Shown: piece after piece, positions 33,310 through 41,990 of the stretch | Position numbering within the stretch: the first letter of the stretch is position 1 | Layout of the letters: each line of letters starts with the position of its first letter | Assembly: GCF_000380505.1 (NCBI RefSeq) | Contig: NZ_AQYH01000010.1 | Location: 186,001-250,000, forward strand | Length of the DNA stretch: 64,000 nucleotides | Reading direction: 5' to 3' | From: Kaistia granuli DSM 23481 | GTDB taxonomy: Bacteria; Pseudomonadota; Alphaproteobacteria; Rhizobiales; Kaistiaceae | The notes under the pieces: model-generated | Databases searched by the model: none | Seen by the model: the letters and a program-made list of their open reading frames with translations, nothing else | Told to the model about the DNA's origin: nothing | Position numbers and translations under genes: made by a program

Positions 33310-33783
33310 CTATTTCTCGACGATGATCGCCGTCCGCATCATGCCGATATCGGCGACGGCGCGGAAGAACACCTCGGCGTCCGCCTTGCTGAGGCGGACG
33401 CAGCCATGCGAGGCGGGGCGGCCGAGGTGCTTCGTCTCGCTGGTGGCGTGCACGGCGATGCCGTCATTGAAGAAGACGGAGTAGGGCATCGGCGCGTTCT
33501 CGTATTTCGACGAATAGTGCATCTCGTCGAGATAGTCCGGCCGGAACTGGCCCGGCGGCGTCTCGAAGCCCTTGCGTCCGGTCGAGACCTTCCAGCTGTA
33601 GTTCTCCTTGACGCCGTTGCCGCGGTTGACGACGACATCCATGCGCTGCTTGGCGAGGTTGACCGTGGCGCGGACGCCGGCGGGGCCAGGAAACAGCGAG
33701 TTGGCGGCGGCCATTTGCGGCAGCGCGATCAGGCCGGCGAGGGCGAGCGGGGCAAACAGGCGGCCGAGGGAGCGGGCGGTCAT
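33310..33783 (-). CDS. L,D-transpeptidase (YkuD domain), copy 1
   Basis: A 157-residue exported enzyme. The signal peptide MTARSLGRLFAPLALAGLIA ends near AAA-NSL (residue ~27). The YkuD catalytic block reads [33 protein letters not shown], with the His, the S-H-G-C nucleophile Cys and the Arg of the SHGCxR motif. These enzymes form 3-3 peptidoglycan crosslinks or attach proteins to peptidoglycan. It has no binding domain beyond the catalytic core. ATG 33783 is preferred over an upstream in-frame ATG at 33810. A close paralogue lies 166 bp upstream on the same strand. Confidence 0.92.
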   Translation of the reverse strand: MTARSLGRLFAPLALAGLIALPQMAAANSLFPGPAGVRATVNLAKQRMDVVVNRGNGVKENYSWKVSTGRKGFETPPGQFRPDYLDEMHYSSKYENAPMPYSVFFNDGIAVHATSETKHLGRPASHGCVRLSKADAEVFFRAVADIGMMRTAIIVEK

Positions 33784-33949
33784 GGCGGCGGTTCCGGGAT
33801 GGGCCGGCACCGTTGCGGCGGCGGCGGCCAGGTCATGCGAAGGATGGACGGTCTGGCGCCGGGAGGCGCAACCGTCGGTATGTCTTAGCGCGCGCCCCGG
33901 AGCCTGTCAGTGACCAACCTCACCGAAAGCTGCGCGCGACGCGAATTCG

Positions 33950-34393
33950 TCAGCGTGTGATCACGACGCGCGCATTGCGCATGCCGCGCTCGGCGATCAG
34001 CTGGTAAAGCTTGCGGGCGTTTTCGGGGGCGAGCCGCACGCAGCCATGCGAGGCGGGCCTTCCGAGCGACCGCACATGCGGCGTGCCGTGGATTGCGTAA
34101 CCGCCATGGAAGAAGACCGAATTGGGCATCGGCGCCATGTCGTATTTGCGCGAGTACCACATGCGGTGCATCCGGGTCGGCCGGTAGCTGCCGACCGGCG
34201 TGCGGTAGCCCTTGCGTGCCGTCGAGACGTCCCAACCATAGCGCGCCCGTCCGTCGACATAGACGACCATCTGCTGCGATGACAGGTTGATGCGGGCAAC
34301 GACATCGGCCTTTGCCGCGGGCGGCGGCAGGCCGAACAGGGCCGCGATGCCCAACGTCAGGGACAGGCCGAACAAGCCAAGGGGATGGCGCAT
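33950..34393 (-). CDS. L,D-transpeptidase (YkuD domain), copy 2
   Basis: A 147-residue exported paralogue of the gene at 33310. The signal peptide [20 protein letters not shown] ends near AKA-DVV (~30). The catalytic block is [32 protein letters not shown], including the SHGCVR motif. ATG 34393 has GAGGAG 10 nt upstream; a longer in-frame ATG exists at 34423. The tandem arrangement suggests duplication, and the shared core [12 protein letters not shown] is identical. Acts in the periplasm on peptidoglycan. Confidence 0.92.
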   Translation of the reverse strand: MRHPLGLFGLSLTLGIAALFGLPPPAAKADVVARINLSSQQMVVYVDGRARYGWDVSTARKGYRTPVGSYRPTRMHRMWYSRKYDMAPMPNSVFFHGGYAIHGTPHVRSLGRPASHGCVRLAPENARKLYQLIAERGMRNARVVITR

Positions 34394-34666
34394 GACAGTC
34401 GAGCTCCTCGAAGATCCGATCATCCTGACGCAACGGTATCATCCAAGTCTAAACAACCGGTAATGCCGCTAGTCGGGCCGGAGCCATGCATGGTTGCAGC
34501 AGCCGGGTTGCAGCGACGGAGGACGCTGTCATGCGCGCAACGGTCGAACGACGCGGCAAACCGTGCTAGCTACACCCGGCCGGATGCTCGTGTGGTCCGG
34601 CGAGTGGCGGGCGGATGCGCACGCCGCGATCCGCAGAAAGCGCTTTCGCGTCAAAGGAGAGCATGG

Positions 34667-35485
34667 ATGTCCGTTGTGGCCCAGACCCGCCGTATGACGG
34701 CGATCGACATCAGGAGTCGCAAGGGCGGCACGCCGATCGTCTCGCTGACGGCCTATCACGCCCATACGGCGTCGATCATGGACCAGTATGTCGACTTCAT
34801 GCTGGTCGGCGATTCGCTCGGCATGGTCATGCACGGGCTCGAGAGCACGGTGCCCGTCACGCTCGACATGATGATCCTGCAGGGCCAGGCGGTGATGCGC
34901 GGCTCGAAGCGGGCGCTTGTCGTCGTCGATCTGCCGTTCGGCTCCTACGAAGAGAGCCCGCAGGCGGCCTTCCGTTCGGCGGCGCGGATCATGAAGGAAA
35001 CCGGCTGCGGCGCCGTCAAGATGGAGGGGGGCGTGCACATGGCCGAGACCGTGCGTTTCCTGACCCAGCGCGGCATCCCGGTCATGGGGCATATCGGCCT
35101 GACGCCGCAGTCGATCAACACGATGGGCGGCTTCAAGGTGCAGGGCAAGAGCGACGAAAGCGCCGCGGCGGTGCTCGCCGATGCGCAGGCGATCGCCGAA
35201 GCCGGCGCCTTCGCCATCGTCGTCGAGGGCGTGATCGAGCCGGTGGCACGCGAGATCACCACCAAGGTCGCGGTGCCGACCATCGGCATCGGCGCCTCGG
35301 CGGATTGCGACGGCCAGATCCTGGTGCTCGAGGACATGCTGGGCCTGTCGTCGCGCGTGCCGAAATTCGTCAAGAAATTCGGCAATCTCGGCGGCATGAT
35401 CGAGGAAGCCATCTCCGCCTATGCGGAAGAGGTGAAGTCGCGCGCCTTCCCGTCGCCGGAGCAGGTCTACACCAAGAAGGCTTAG
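34667..35485 (+). CDS. panB: Ketopantoate hydroxymethyltransferase
   Basis: A 272-residue PanB, which makes ketopantoate from alpha-ketoisovalerate and methylene-tetrahydrofolate in pantothenate/CoA synthesis. Signatures are [32 protein letters not shown] (metal-binding Asp), [15 protein letters not shown] with the substrate Lys and Glu, [14 protein letters not shown] and [25 protein letters not shown] 34667 has AAGGAGA at 34654-34660 upstream. ATG 34663 is out of frame. The usual partner panC is not adjacent. Confidence 0.95.
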   Translation: MSVVAQTRRMTAIDIRSRKGGTPIVSLTAYHAHTASIMDQYVDFMLVGDSLGMVMHGLESTVPVTLDMMILQGQAVMRGSKRALVVVDLPFGSYEESPQAAFRSAARIMKETGCGAVKMEGGVHMAETVRFLTQRGIPVMGHIGLTPQSINTMGGFKVQGKSDESAAAVLADAQAIAEAGAFAIVVEGVIEPVAREITTKVAVPTIGIGASADCDGQILVLEDMLGLSSRVPKFVKKFGNLGGMIEEAISAYAEEVKSRAFPSPEQVYTKKA

Positions 35486-35561
35486 CGAGCCGCCCTCCGG
35501 CGAGTACGTTTGCGGGGGCGTGTCGATCCTGCGTTAGCGCTCCCGAACCCGGCTCTGCGAT

Positions 35562-35589
35562 CCGGCTACCGTCAATTGCCGGGGTTTTT
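35562..35589 (+). terminator. Possible terminator of panB
   Basis: CCGGC pairs with GCCGG across an 11-nt loop and is followed by GGTTTTTA. It lies ~75 bases past the panB stop and just before the accessory pair at 35613. The stem is only 5 bp, so confidence is moderate. Confidence 0.45.
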
Positions 35590-35612
35590 ACTATAACTAC
35601 CTGACGGGTATA

Positions 35613-36443
35613 ATGAAAATTGCTCTTCTAGACTATTCCAACACCGTCAATATCGGCGACAATATCCAGACCCTCGCCGTCGCCCAGCACGTCGACCAGG
35701 CATATGATCTGGTCGATCGTGACTTCCTGCATGCCTATAGTGGCGAGCCGGTTGTCGTGGTCATGAACGGTTGGTTCACCCACGAGCCGCAGAACTGGCC
35801 ACCGTCTCCGGCGATCACGCCGATCTTCTTCGGTTTTCATATGACGCCGGATGCCGCCGAAGCGTACCGGCACTCCAGAGATTATTTCGCGCGCTTTGCG
35901 CCGATCGGCTGCCGCGACAAAGCAACCGCCGAGATCCTGAAATCCTGGGACGTCGATGCCTATGTTAGCGGCTGCGCGACGATGACGTTTCCGACGCGGT
36001 CCGAGGAGCCCAGGCAGCCGAAACTGGTTCTCGTGGACCAACCTTTCAAACACTTCCTGTCCGGCGAGCGGCGTGGGCACGTCAGCATCTCGCACGAAGT
36101 GCCGTCCTACATGTCGAGGGCTACCAAGTTTCAGGTCGCGAAGGACATGCTGGAATTTTACCGTGACCATGCGGGAATGGTCGTCACCAGCCGGATCCAT
36201 TGCGCGATGCCGTGCGCGGCCATGGGAATTCCGACCGTCTACACGGGAATTCAGGAGGGGCGCACGAAGGTGATCGACATGATCGGCATCCCGTCGGCGC
36301 AGACCAAGCGTTTCCCTCGGACGCGTCTAGCCGAGCTATCGGTGAAGGCGCCGAATTTCGAGGACGTGAAGGCGCGGGTCATCGCCGACTTGCAGGCGCG
36401 TCTCGGGGCGCACGGCATCCGGACACGTCGCGCGGTGACCTGA
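35613..36443 (+). CDS. Polysaccharide pyruvyl transferase-like protein
   Basis: A 276-residue protein that starts MKIALLDYSNTVNIGDNIQT, the G-D-N-I-Q-T opening typical of the polysaccharide pyruvyl transferase family. It continues with FGFHMTPDAAEAYRHSRDYFARFAPIGCRDKAT and closes with VVTSRIHCAMPCAAMGIPTVY near 190-210, the conserved SRIH block of the nucleotide-binding half. The family adds pyruvate ketals to sugars or acts in related transfers. There is little leader: TATAAC at 35592-35597 may be a -10 box, making the message nearly leaderless. Base use is a little less GC-rich than neighbours. It is 65 bp upstream of the PP-loop gene and probably co-transcribed. Confidence 0.82.
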   Translation: MKIALLDYSNTVNIGDNIQTLAVAQHVDQAYDLVDRDFLHAYSGEPVVVVMNGWFTHEPQNWPPSPAITPIFFGFHMTPDAAEAYRHSRDYFARFAPIGCRDKATAEILKSWDVDAYVSGCATMTFPTRSEEPRQPKLVLVDQPFKHFLSGERRGHVSISHEVPSYMSRATKFQVAKDMLEFYRDHAGMVVTSRIHCAMPCAAMGIPTVYTGIQEGRTKVIDMIGIPSAQTKRFPRTRLAELSVKAPNFEDVKARVIADLQARLGAHGIRTRRAVT

Positions 36444-36508
36444 TCGCCGGCAAAGCTACACCCGATCATCCGCGTTTCAGAAAATTGATCTCCTTGGGGC
36501 GAGGGGCC

Positions 36509-37663
36509 ATGAAGACTCTGCGACTTGTGCCGACGATCGACGGCACGACGACGACGATCACTGCCAGTCAGGACGGCGAGCCCGAGCGGTCGGTCTTCTA
36601 TCAGTTCGACGGAGCGCTGACGCCCGATGCATCCGGAATCGGCAACGCGGCGCTCGTCGCCTTTCTGCCCTACGCGATGCAGCGCGGACTCGACATCCAA
36701 GTCGAGTCAGAGGTCGATGAAGACCTGCTCGCTCAGCTCGAGGAAGTCCAGGATGCCTGGTCTCGCTGGCATCCTGGGCTGTTTCGCCGCGTCGGCCTGG
36801 ATGTCGCGGGCGTTCGACCCGCGATGCTGCCGGCCACCAGAACGGCGGTCGCCGCCTTCTCGGGTGGTCTCGATTCCATCTTTGCCGTCCATGCTCACAA
36901 GCGGGATCTGCTGGGCTATCGCAAGCTGGATGTACGCTCCGGCGTTCTCATCCAGGGATTCGACCTGCCCCTCGATCAACCCGTTTGGTTTGAGGATGCA
37001 CGGCGCCGCGCCAGCTTGATGTTGACCAGTTATGGGCTGTCCCTGACGACCGTACGAACCAACTGGCGGACGCTGGGTGCTCCGTGGGAGCTCGGATACA
37101 TCTTCGGCGTTGCCTCGGTCCTGCACCAGCTCAAAGGCCGGGTCGGCCAAGCCATCATCGCGAGTGACAATGCCTATGGTGGCGACATGCCGGGTTGGGG
37201 CAGCAACGCTGCTTCGAACCAGATGATGAGCGGTCCCTCTTTTCCGCTGCATTTTACCGGTGGCGGCTGGTCGCGGACCGAAAAGGCTGCGGCGCTCACC
37301 GGCGAGGCAGCGGTCCTGGAAAACCTGCGGGTTTGCTGGGAGCGGCCGGAGAGCCTGGGCAATTGCGGCCGATGCGAGAAGTGCATCCGCACCAAGTTGA
37401 ACTTCATGGCCAATGGCGTCGGCCATGTCCCGGCGCTCGGCATTCCGGTAACCCCGCGATCTATTCGGGGAGTCCTGATCCGAAATGCGCCGGTGCTGGA
37501 GCTCTATCGTGATTTGGCGAGCGAGCCATGGCCAGGTCGGCCTGGCATCAAGGCGGCTCTGGAAAGCCTCGTCAAACGGGGCGTTCGCAGGCAGTCCGGA
37601 TGGGAAAGCAGGCTCCTGAAGTATCAGCGATCCTTGCGGAAACGGGGCCTGTGGCCGCGATAG
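36509..37663 (+). CDS. QueC-like PP-loop ATPase of unknown function
   Basis: A 384-residue protein I cannot name. The N-terminal ~110 residues are a variable domain. SGGLDS at residues 118-123 is the PP-loop that binds ATP for adenylation, as in asparagine synthetase, ExsB/QueC and GuaA. Near the C-terminus C276-x9-C286-x2-C289-x2-C292 resembles the zinc tetracysteine of QueC. The C-terminal ~70 residues are basic. ATG 36509 follows GGGGCGAGGGG. It is too long and divergent for ordinary QueC, and no other queuosine gene is nearby. Pairing with a pyruvyl transferase-like gene suggests modification of a cell-surface glycan or a small molecule (inference). Confidence 0.8.
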   Translation: MKTLRLVPTIDGTTTTITASQDGEPERSVFYQFDGALTPDASGIGNAALVAFLPYAMQRGLDIQVESEVDEDLLAQLEEVQDAWSRWHPGLFRRVGLDVAGVRPAMLPATRTAVAAFSGGLDSIFAVHAHKRDLLGYRKLDVRSGVLIQGFDLPLDQPVWFEDARRRASLMLTSYGLSLTTVRTNWRTLGAPWELGYIFGVASVLHQLKGRVGQAIIASDNAYGGDMPGWGSNAASNQMMSGPSFPLHFTGGGWSRTEKAAALTGEAAVLENLRVCWERPESLGNCGRCEKCIRTKLNFMANGVGHVPALGIPVTPRSIRGVLIRNAPVLELYRDLASEPWPGRPGIKAALESLVKRGVRRQSGWESRLLKYQRSLRKRGLWPR

Positions 37664-37834
37664 CCGCGCCCGGGCCGACCGGAATCCGGCCGTGTCGTGG
37701 GACGCTGAAAACGCAGGTTCTTACACAGGCTCCGGATGGGGTGATATTCTGCAGTCCGGCGACACGCATCGATTTGCCAGCGCAGGGACGCTTCGTTATG
37801 GTGCGCGCCGCTGACCGGAGCCGGAAAGAAGAGA

Positions 37835-38512
37835 ATGACCGATATTTTTCACGAAGTCGAAGACGACCTTCGCCGCGAAAAGGCGAAGCGTCTCTGGGCG
37901 CGCTTCGGACCCTATGTTCTTCTGGTCGCGGTTCTGATCGTCGCCGGCGTCGGCGGATGGCGCGGTTGGGAATACTGGCGCGAGCAGCAGGCAGCCGCCG
38001 AGGGCGACCGTTTCGTCGCGGCGCTGAAGCTCGCCAGCGACAACAAGCATGACGAGGCGATCACGGCGCTGAACGAGATCGCCGCGACGGGAACCGGCGG
38101 CTATCCGGTGCTCGCCGGCTTCCGCGCGGCTTCCGAGCTCGCCGCGACCAAGAAGACCGACGAGGCCGTCAAGGCGTTCGACGCGATCGCCGCCCGGGCG
38201 GATACGCCGGCGCTCCTGAAGGCGATGGCGCGGCTGCGCGCGGCGCTGCTCGTCGTCGACAGCTCCGATCTCGCTGCCATGAAGAGCCGGGTCGGCGATC
38301 TCGCCGAAGTCGGCAATCCGTGGCGACACAGCGCCCGCGAGCTGCTCGGCCTGACAGCCTGGCGCAATGGCGACGCGGAAGCGGCGCGCGGCTATTTCCA
38401 GTCGATCGCCGACGATCCGGAGACGCCGCAGTCGATGCAGAGCCGTACCCAGCTGATGCTTGATCTCATTCGTTCCAAGATCGGCGCGGCCCCGGCTCCA
38501 GCCAAGAGCTGA
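37835..38512 (+). CDS. YfgM-like membrane-anchored TPR protein
   Basis: A 225-residue protein with a short cytoplasmic start (MTDIFHEVEDDLRREKAKRL), one membrane helix (FGPYVLLVAVLIVAGVGGW at ~24-42) and a periplasmic helical repeat region. The repeats read like TPRs (DEAITALNEIAATGTGGYPV, DEAVKAFDAIAARADTPA, EAARGYFQSIADDPETP). This matches YfgM/DUF2133, an ancillary SecYEG-associated protein encoded just before der in many bacteria. ATG 37835 follows GAAGAGA. It is 139 bp upstream of der, without the bamB gene that usually lies between. Confidence 0.87.
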   Translation: MTDIFHEVEDDLRREKAKRLWARFGPYVLLVAVLIVAGVGGWRGWEYWREQQAAAEGDRFVAALKLASDNKHDEAITALNEIAATGTGGYPVLAGFRAASELAATKKTDEAVKAFDAIAARADTPALLKAMARLRAALLVVDSSDLAAMKSRVGDLAEVGNPWRHSARELLGLTAWRNGDAEAARGYFQSIADDPETPQSMQSRTQLMLDLIRSKIGAAPAPAKS

Positions 38513-38651
38513 CGCCGGGCGAGCGCCGACATCCATCGTTTTCGTCGTTCCGGGGCCACGCGGAGCGTATTAGCCGGAACCTCGACGTGGCAGTATTTCG
38601 GGAAGTCGCGGACACCGCGGCTTCCCGACGCCATTTGAGGCCGTATCTATC

Positions 38652-40064
38652 ATGACCTTTACCGTCGCCATCATCGGCCGCCCCAATGTCGGCAAGTCGA
38701 CCCTGTTCAACCGCCTCGTCGGCCAGAAGATCGCGATCGTCGACGACACGCCGGGCGTGACGCGCGACCGTCGGCCGGGCGAAGCCCGCATCGGTGATCT
38801 CTACTTCACCATCATCGATACTGCCGGCCTTGAAAATGCCGATCCGGACAGCCTCGAAGGCCGCATGCGCGCCCAGACCGAGATGGCGATCGAGGAAGCG
38901 GACGTCTCGCTGTTCCTGATCGACGCCCGCGTCGGCGTGACGCCGGTCGACGAGCATTTCGCCGAGCTGCTGCGCCGTGTCGGCAAGCCCGTCGTGCTGG
39001 TCGCCAACAAGGCCGAGGGCAAGCTCGGCGAGAACGGCGTGCTGGAAGCTTATGCGCTCGGCCTCGGCGAGCCGGTGGCGCTCTCGGCCGAGCATGGCGA
39101 GGGCATGGCCGACCTGTTCGCCGCGCTGCTGCCGTTCGAGCGCGAGGAAGAGGAAGGCGACGTCGAGGACGATGATTTCGACGCGCCGTTGCCGATCGAT
39201 CCGGAGACCGGCGAGGAAATCGAAGCGCCGCTCGACCTGACCCGTCCGATCAAGGTGGCGATCGTCGGTCGGCCGAACGCCGGTAAGTCGACGCTGATCA
39301 ACACCATGCTGGGCGAGGACCGTCTGCTCGTCGGCCCCGAGGCCGGCATCACGCGCGATTCGATCTCGGTCGACTGGACCTGGAACGACCGCCGCATCAA
39401 GCTGTTCGACACGGCCGGCATGCGCAAGAAGGCGCGCGTCGAGACCAAGCTCGAGAAGCTCTCGGTCGGCGATTCCCTGCGCGCCATCCGCTTCGCCGAG
39501 GTCGTCGTGCTGATGCTCGACGTCACGATCCCGTTCGAGAAACAGGACCTGCAGATCGCCGATCTGGTCGCCCGCGAGGGCAGGGCGCTGGTGATCGCGT
39601 TCAACAAGTGGGATCTGGTCGAGGACCGCCAGGCCAAGATGGCGGAACTGCGCGAGATGGCCGAGCGGCTGTTGCCGCAGGTGCGTGGCGTGCCGCTGGT
39701 GCCGCTCTCGGGCCTCACCGGCTCGGGCATCGACAAGCTGATGAGTGAACTGCTCAAGGTCTACGCGACGTGGAACCGCCGTATCCCGACCGCGGCGCTG
39801 AACCGCTGGCTGGCGAGCGTGCTCGAACATCATCCGCCGCCGGCCGTCTCCGGCCGCCGCGTCAAGCTCCGCTACATGACGCAGCCCAAGGCGCGGCCGC
39901 CGACCTTCGTCGCCTTCTGCTCGCGGCCCGAGGCGCTGCCGGACGCCTATACGCGCTATCTGCTGAACGGCATCCGCGAAACCTTCAAGCTCAACGCCGT
40001 GCCGCTGCGCCTGCAGCTGCGCAAGGGCGAGAACCCGTTCGAGCACAAGGCGAAGAAGCGCTAG
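38652..40064 (+). CDS. der: Ribosome-assembly GTPase Der (EngA)
   Basis: A 470-residue double-GTPase needed for 50S subunit maturation. G domain 1 has GRPNVGKST at residues 9-17, [15 protein letters not shown] and NKAEG. G domain 2 has GRPNAGKST near 206-214, DTAGMRKK and NKWDL. The C-terminal KH-like domain is seen in [11 protein letters not shown] through [18 protein letters not shown]. An acidic linker ([17 protein letters not shown]) separates the two G domains. ATG 38652 is the only sensible start, four residues before the first beta strand. Confidence 0.97.
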   Translation: MTFTVAIIGRPNVGKSTLFNRLVGQKIAIVDDTPGVTRDRRPGEARIGDLYFTIIDTAGLENADPDSLEGRMRAQTEMAIEEADVSLFLIDARVGVTPVDEHFAELLRRVGKPVVLVANKAEGKLGENGVLEAYALGLGEPVALSAEHGEGMADLFAALLPFEREEEEGDVEDDDFDAPLPIDPETGEEIEAPLDLTRPIKVAIVGRPNAGKSTLINTMLGEDRLLVGPEAGITRDSISVDWTWNDRRIKLFDTAGMRKKARVETKLEKLSVGDSLRAIRFAEVVVLMLDVTIPFEKQDLQIADLVAREGRALVIAFNKWDLVEDRQAKMAELREMAERLLPQVRGVPLVPLSGLTGSGIDKLMSELLKVYATWNRRIPTAALNRWLASVLEHHPPPAVSGRRVKLRYMTQPKARPPTFVAFCSRPEALPDAYTRYLLNGIRETFKLNAVPLRLQLRKGENPFEHKAKKR

Positions 40065-40116
40065 CGTCGCGGGGCCGGATACGGCTCCTCGCCCTTCGGA
40101 GCACAGGATCGACGCC

Positions 40117-41121
40117 ATGATCTCGCCCATCCACGTCCTGATGACGGGCGATGATCTGCTGGAGCCGGCAGCCCGTGTCCTGGCGCCGATCGGCGCCACC
40201 ATCGAGACGATGAGCGGGCCGATCGACAAGGCCCGCATGATCGCGACCCTGTCGGCCCGGCGCTTCGACGCCATCCTGGTGCGGGCCAATCCGCCGCTCG
40301 ATGCCGCCGTGCTCGACGCCGCTCCCGATCTCGCCTTGATCTCCAAGATGGGGGCAGGGGTCGACAGCGTCGATCTCGCCGCTGCCACGGCGCGCGACAT
40401 TGCCGTGATGACGGCGGGCGATGCCAATGCCGACGCCACGGCGGAGATGGCGATCGCCCTGATCCTGGCGATCCGGCGCGATGTCGTTCGGCTCGATGCG
40501 CGGCTGAAGGCCGGTATCTGGGATCGTGGTCCCTACCGGGCGACCGAGCTTCGCGGCCAGACGCTGGGCATTGTCGGGCTCGGCCGGATCGGGCGTCGCG
40601 TCGGCGAGATGGCAAAAGCGCTGGGCATGCGGGTCGTCGCCTCGGGCAGGCCGGGGGGCGAAAGCCCGAGCCGGACCGGATTTGCCATCCTGCCGCTGGA
40701 ACAGCTACTGGCCGAAAGCGATATCGTCAGCCTGCACTGCCCGATGGACGCGTCCAACCGCGGCTTTTTCGATCGCCAGGCGATCGCCCGGATGAAGCCC
40801 GGGGCGCTCCTGGTCAACACGGCGCGGGGCGGGCTGCTGAACGAAGCGGATGTGGCCGAGGCACTCGCCACGGGGCGCCTGGGCGGCGCCGCGCTCGATA
40901 CGCTGGCGGTCGAGCCGCCGAATGCCGACAACCCGCTGCTGGTGGCTCCCAACACGATCCTCACGCCGCATATTGCCGCCGAGACGGCGGCGACGATGGA
41001 GCGCATCGCGTTGATGGGCGCGGAGAATGTCGTGAACTGGTTCAGCCGGCGCGAAATCCTCGTCGACCGGCTGGTCAATCGAGCCGTGCTGCCGCGCCTG
41101 CGGAATGTCACGATCCTCTAG
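40117..41121 (+). CDS. D-isomer-specific 2-hydroxyacid dehydrogenase
   Basis: A 334-residue NAD(P)-dependent dehydrogenase. The cofactor motif is GLGRIGRRVGEMAKALGMRV near residues 150-170. Catalytic Arg lies in LLVNTARGGLLNEADV (~242), Glu in LDTLAVEPP and His in ILTPHIAAET (~285), the three residues expected in this family (phosphoglycerate, hydroxypyruvate or lactate dehydrogenase types). The ligand is unknown. ATG 40117 follows GACGCC with little Shine-Dalgarno. It converges with the SDR gene, with a 4-bp overlap of the 3' ends. Confidence 0.92.
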   Translation: MISPIHVLMTGDDLLEPAARVLAPIGATIETMSGPIDKARMIATLSARRFDAILVRANPPLDAAVLDAAPDLALISKMGAGVDSVDLAAATARDIAVMTAGDANADATAEMAIALILAIRRDVVRLDARLKAGIWDRGPYRATELRGQTLGIVGLGRIGRRVGEMAKALGMRVVASGRPGGESPSRTGFAILPLEQLLAESDIVSLHCPMDASNRGFFDRQAIARMKPGALLVNTARGGLLNEADVAEALATGRLGGAALDTLAVEPPNADNPLLVAPNTILTPHIAAETAATMERIALMGAENVVNWFSRREILVDRLVNRAVLPRLRNVTIL

Positions 41122-41891
41122 CGCCGCTGTGCGAGCCCTGCCTTGGGCAGGAAGCGTGTCACGGTCTTGGTCGGGAATTCGTAGCGCGTGCCATTGTCGG
41201 TGAAATCGGGCGCGATCATGCGGACGATATCCGGCGCGACGACGCGCGGATGCTGCAAGGTCTCGGGATCCTCGCCGGGCTTCGCCTTGGCGCGCATCTG
41301 GGTGTGCAGCGGGCCGGGGTCGAGGAGGTTGGTGCGCACCGTGCTCGAATCGATCTCCGCCGCATAGGTCCGCACGATGGCCTCGAGCGCAGCCTTGGAG
41401 GCCGAATAGACGCCCCAATAGGGCCGGCAGTTCACGGCGGCGCCGGAGCTCAGGAACAGCGAGCGGCCGGCGTCCGACTGGCGCAGCAACGGATCGAGCG
41501 AGCGGATCAGGCGGTAATTGGCGGTCACGTTGACCGTCATCACATTGTCCCACTCCTTCTGGTCGAGATGACCGACCGGCGTGATGACGCCGAGCTGGCC
41601 GGCATTGCCGACGAGGCCGTCGAGCTTGCCCCAGCGCTCGTAGATCGAGAAGCCGAGGCGGTCGATGGCGTCGAGATCGCGCAGGTCGAGCGGCACCAGC
41701 GTGGCCGAGCCCCCCTTGGCCTTGATCTCGTCGTCGAGCTCTTCCAGCGCGCCGACCGTGCGGGCGATGGCGATGACATGCGCACCGGCCTCGGCAATCG
41801 CCAGCGCGGCGTTCCAGCCGATGCCGCGCGATGCGCCGGTCACGACAACGGTACGGCCGGAGAGATCGGGAGTGGTCACGGGTGCGTCCAA
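41118..41891 (-). CDS. SDR-family oxidoreductase
   Basis: A 257-residue classical short-chain dehydrogenase. The NAD(P) motif is VVVTGASRGIGWNAALAIA (residues ~14-32), followed by NAGQLGVITP and the active-site block SSGAAVNCRPYWGVYSASKAALEAIV with Ser, Tyr and Lys (YSASK near 157). Substrate unknown. Residues 1-12 are a short extra arm. It lies just downstream of purF on the same strand, ~99 bp away, so it may be read through from purF. Confidence 0.92.
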   Translation of the reverse strand: MDAPVTTPDLSGRTVVVTGASRGIGWNAALAIAEAGAHVIAIARTVGALEELDDEIKAKGGSATLVPLDLRDLDAIDRLGFSIYERWGKLDGLVGNAGQLGVITPVGHLDQKEWDNVMTVNVTANYRLIRSLDPLLRQSDAGRSLFLSSGAAVNCRPYWGVYSASKAALEAIVRTYAAEIDSSTVRTNLLDPGPLHTQMRAKAKPGEDPETLQHPRVVAPDIVRMIAPDFTDNGTRYEFPTKTVTRFLPKAGLAQRR

Positions 41892-41990
41892 TCAAGCTTC
41901 AGGAGAGGGCCCGGTCCGGGCAGAGGGTGGTCCGGCGCCCCAGACGGGACGCGGGAAGGGGTGTGGGAACCAGCGGAGGCGCGTTGCGCC

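Noticed and set aside
36509-37663. PP-loop protein called as plain QueC
   Set aside because: It is much longer than QueC, has an unrelated N-terminal domain, and no queD, queE or queF gene is nearby.
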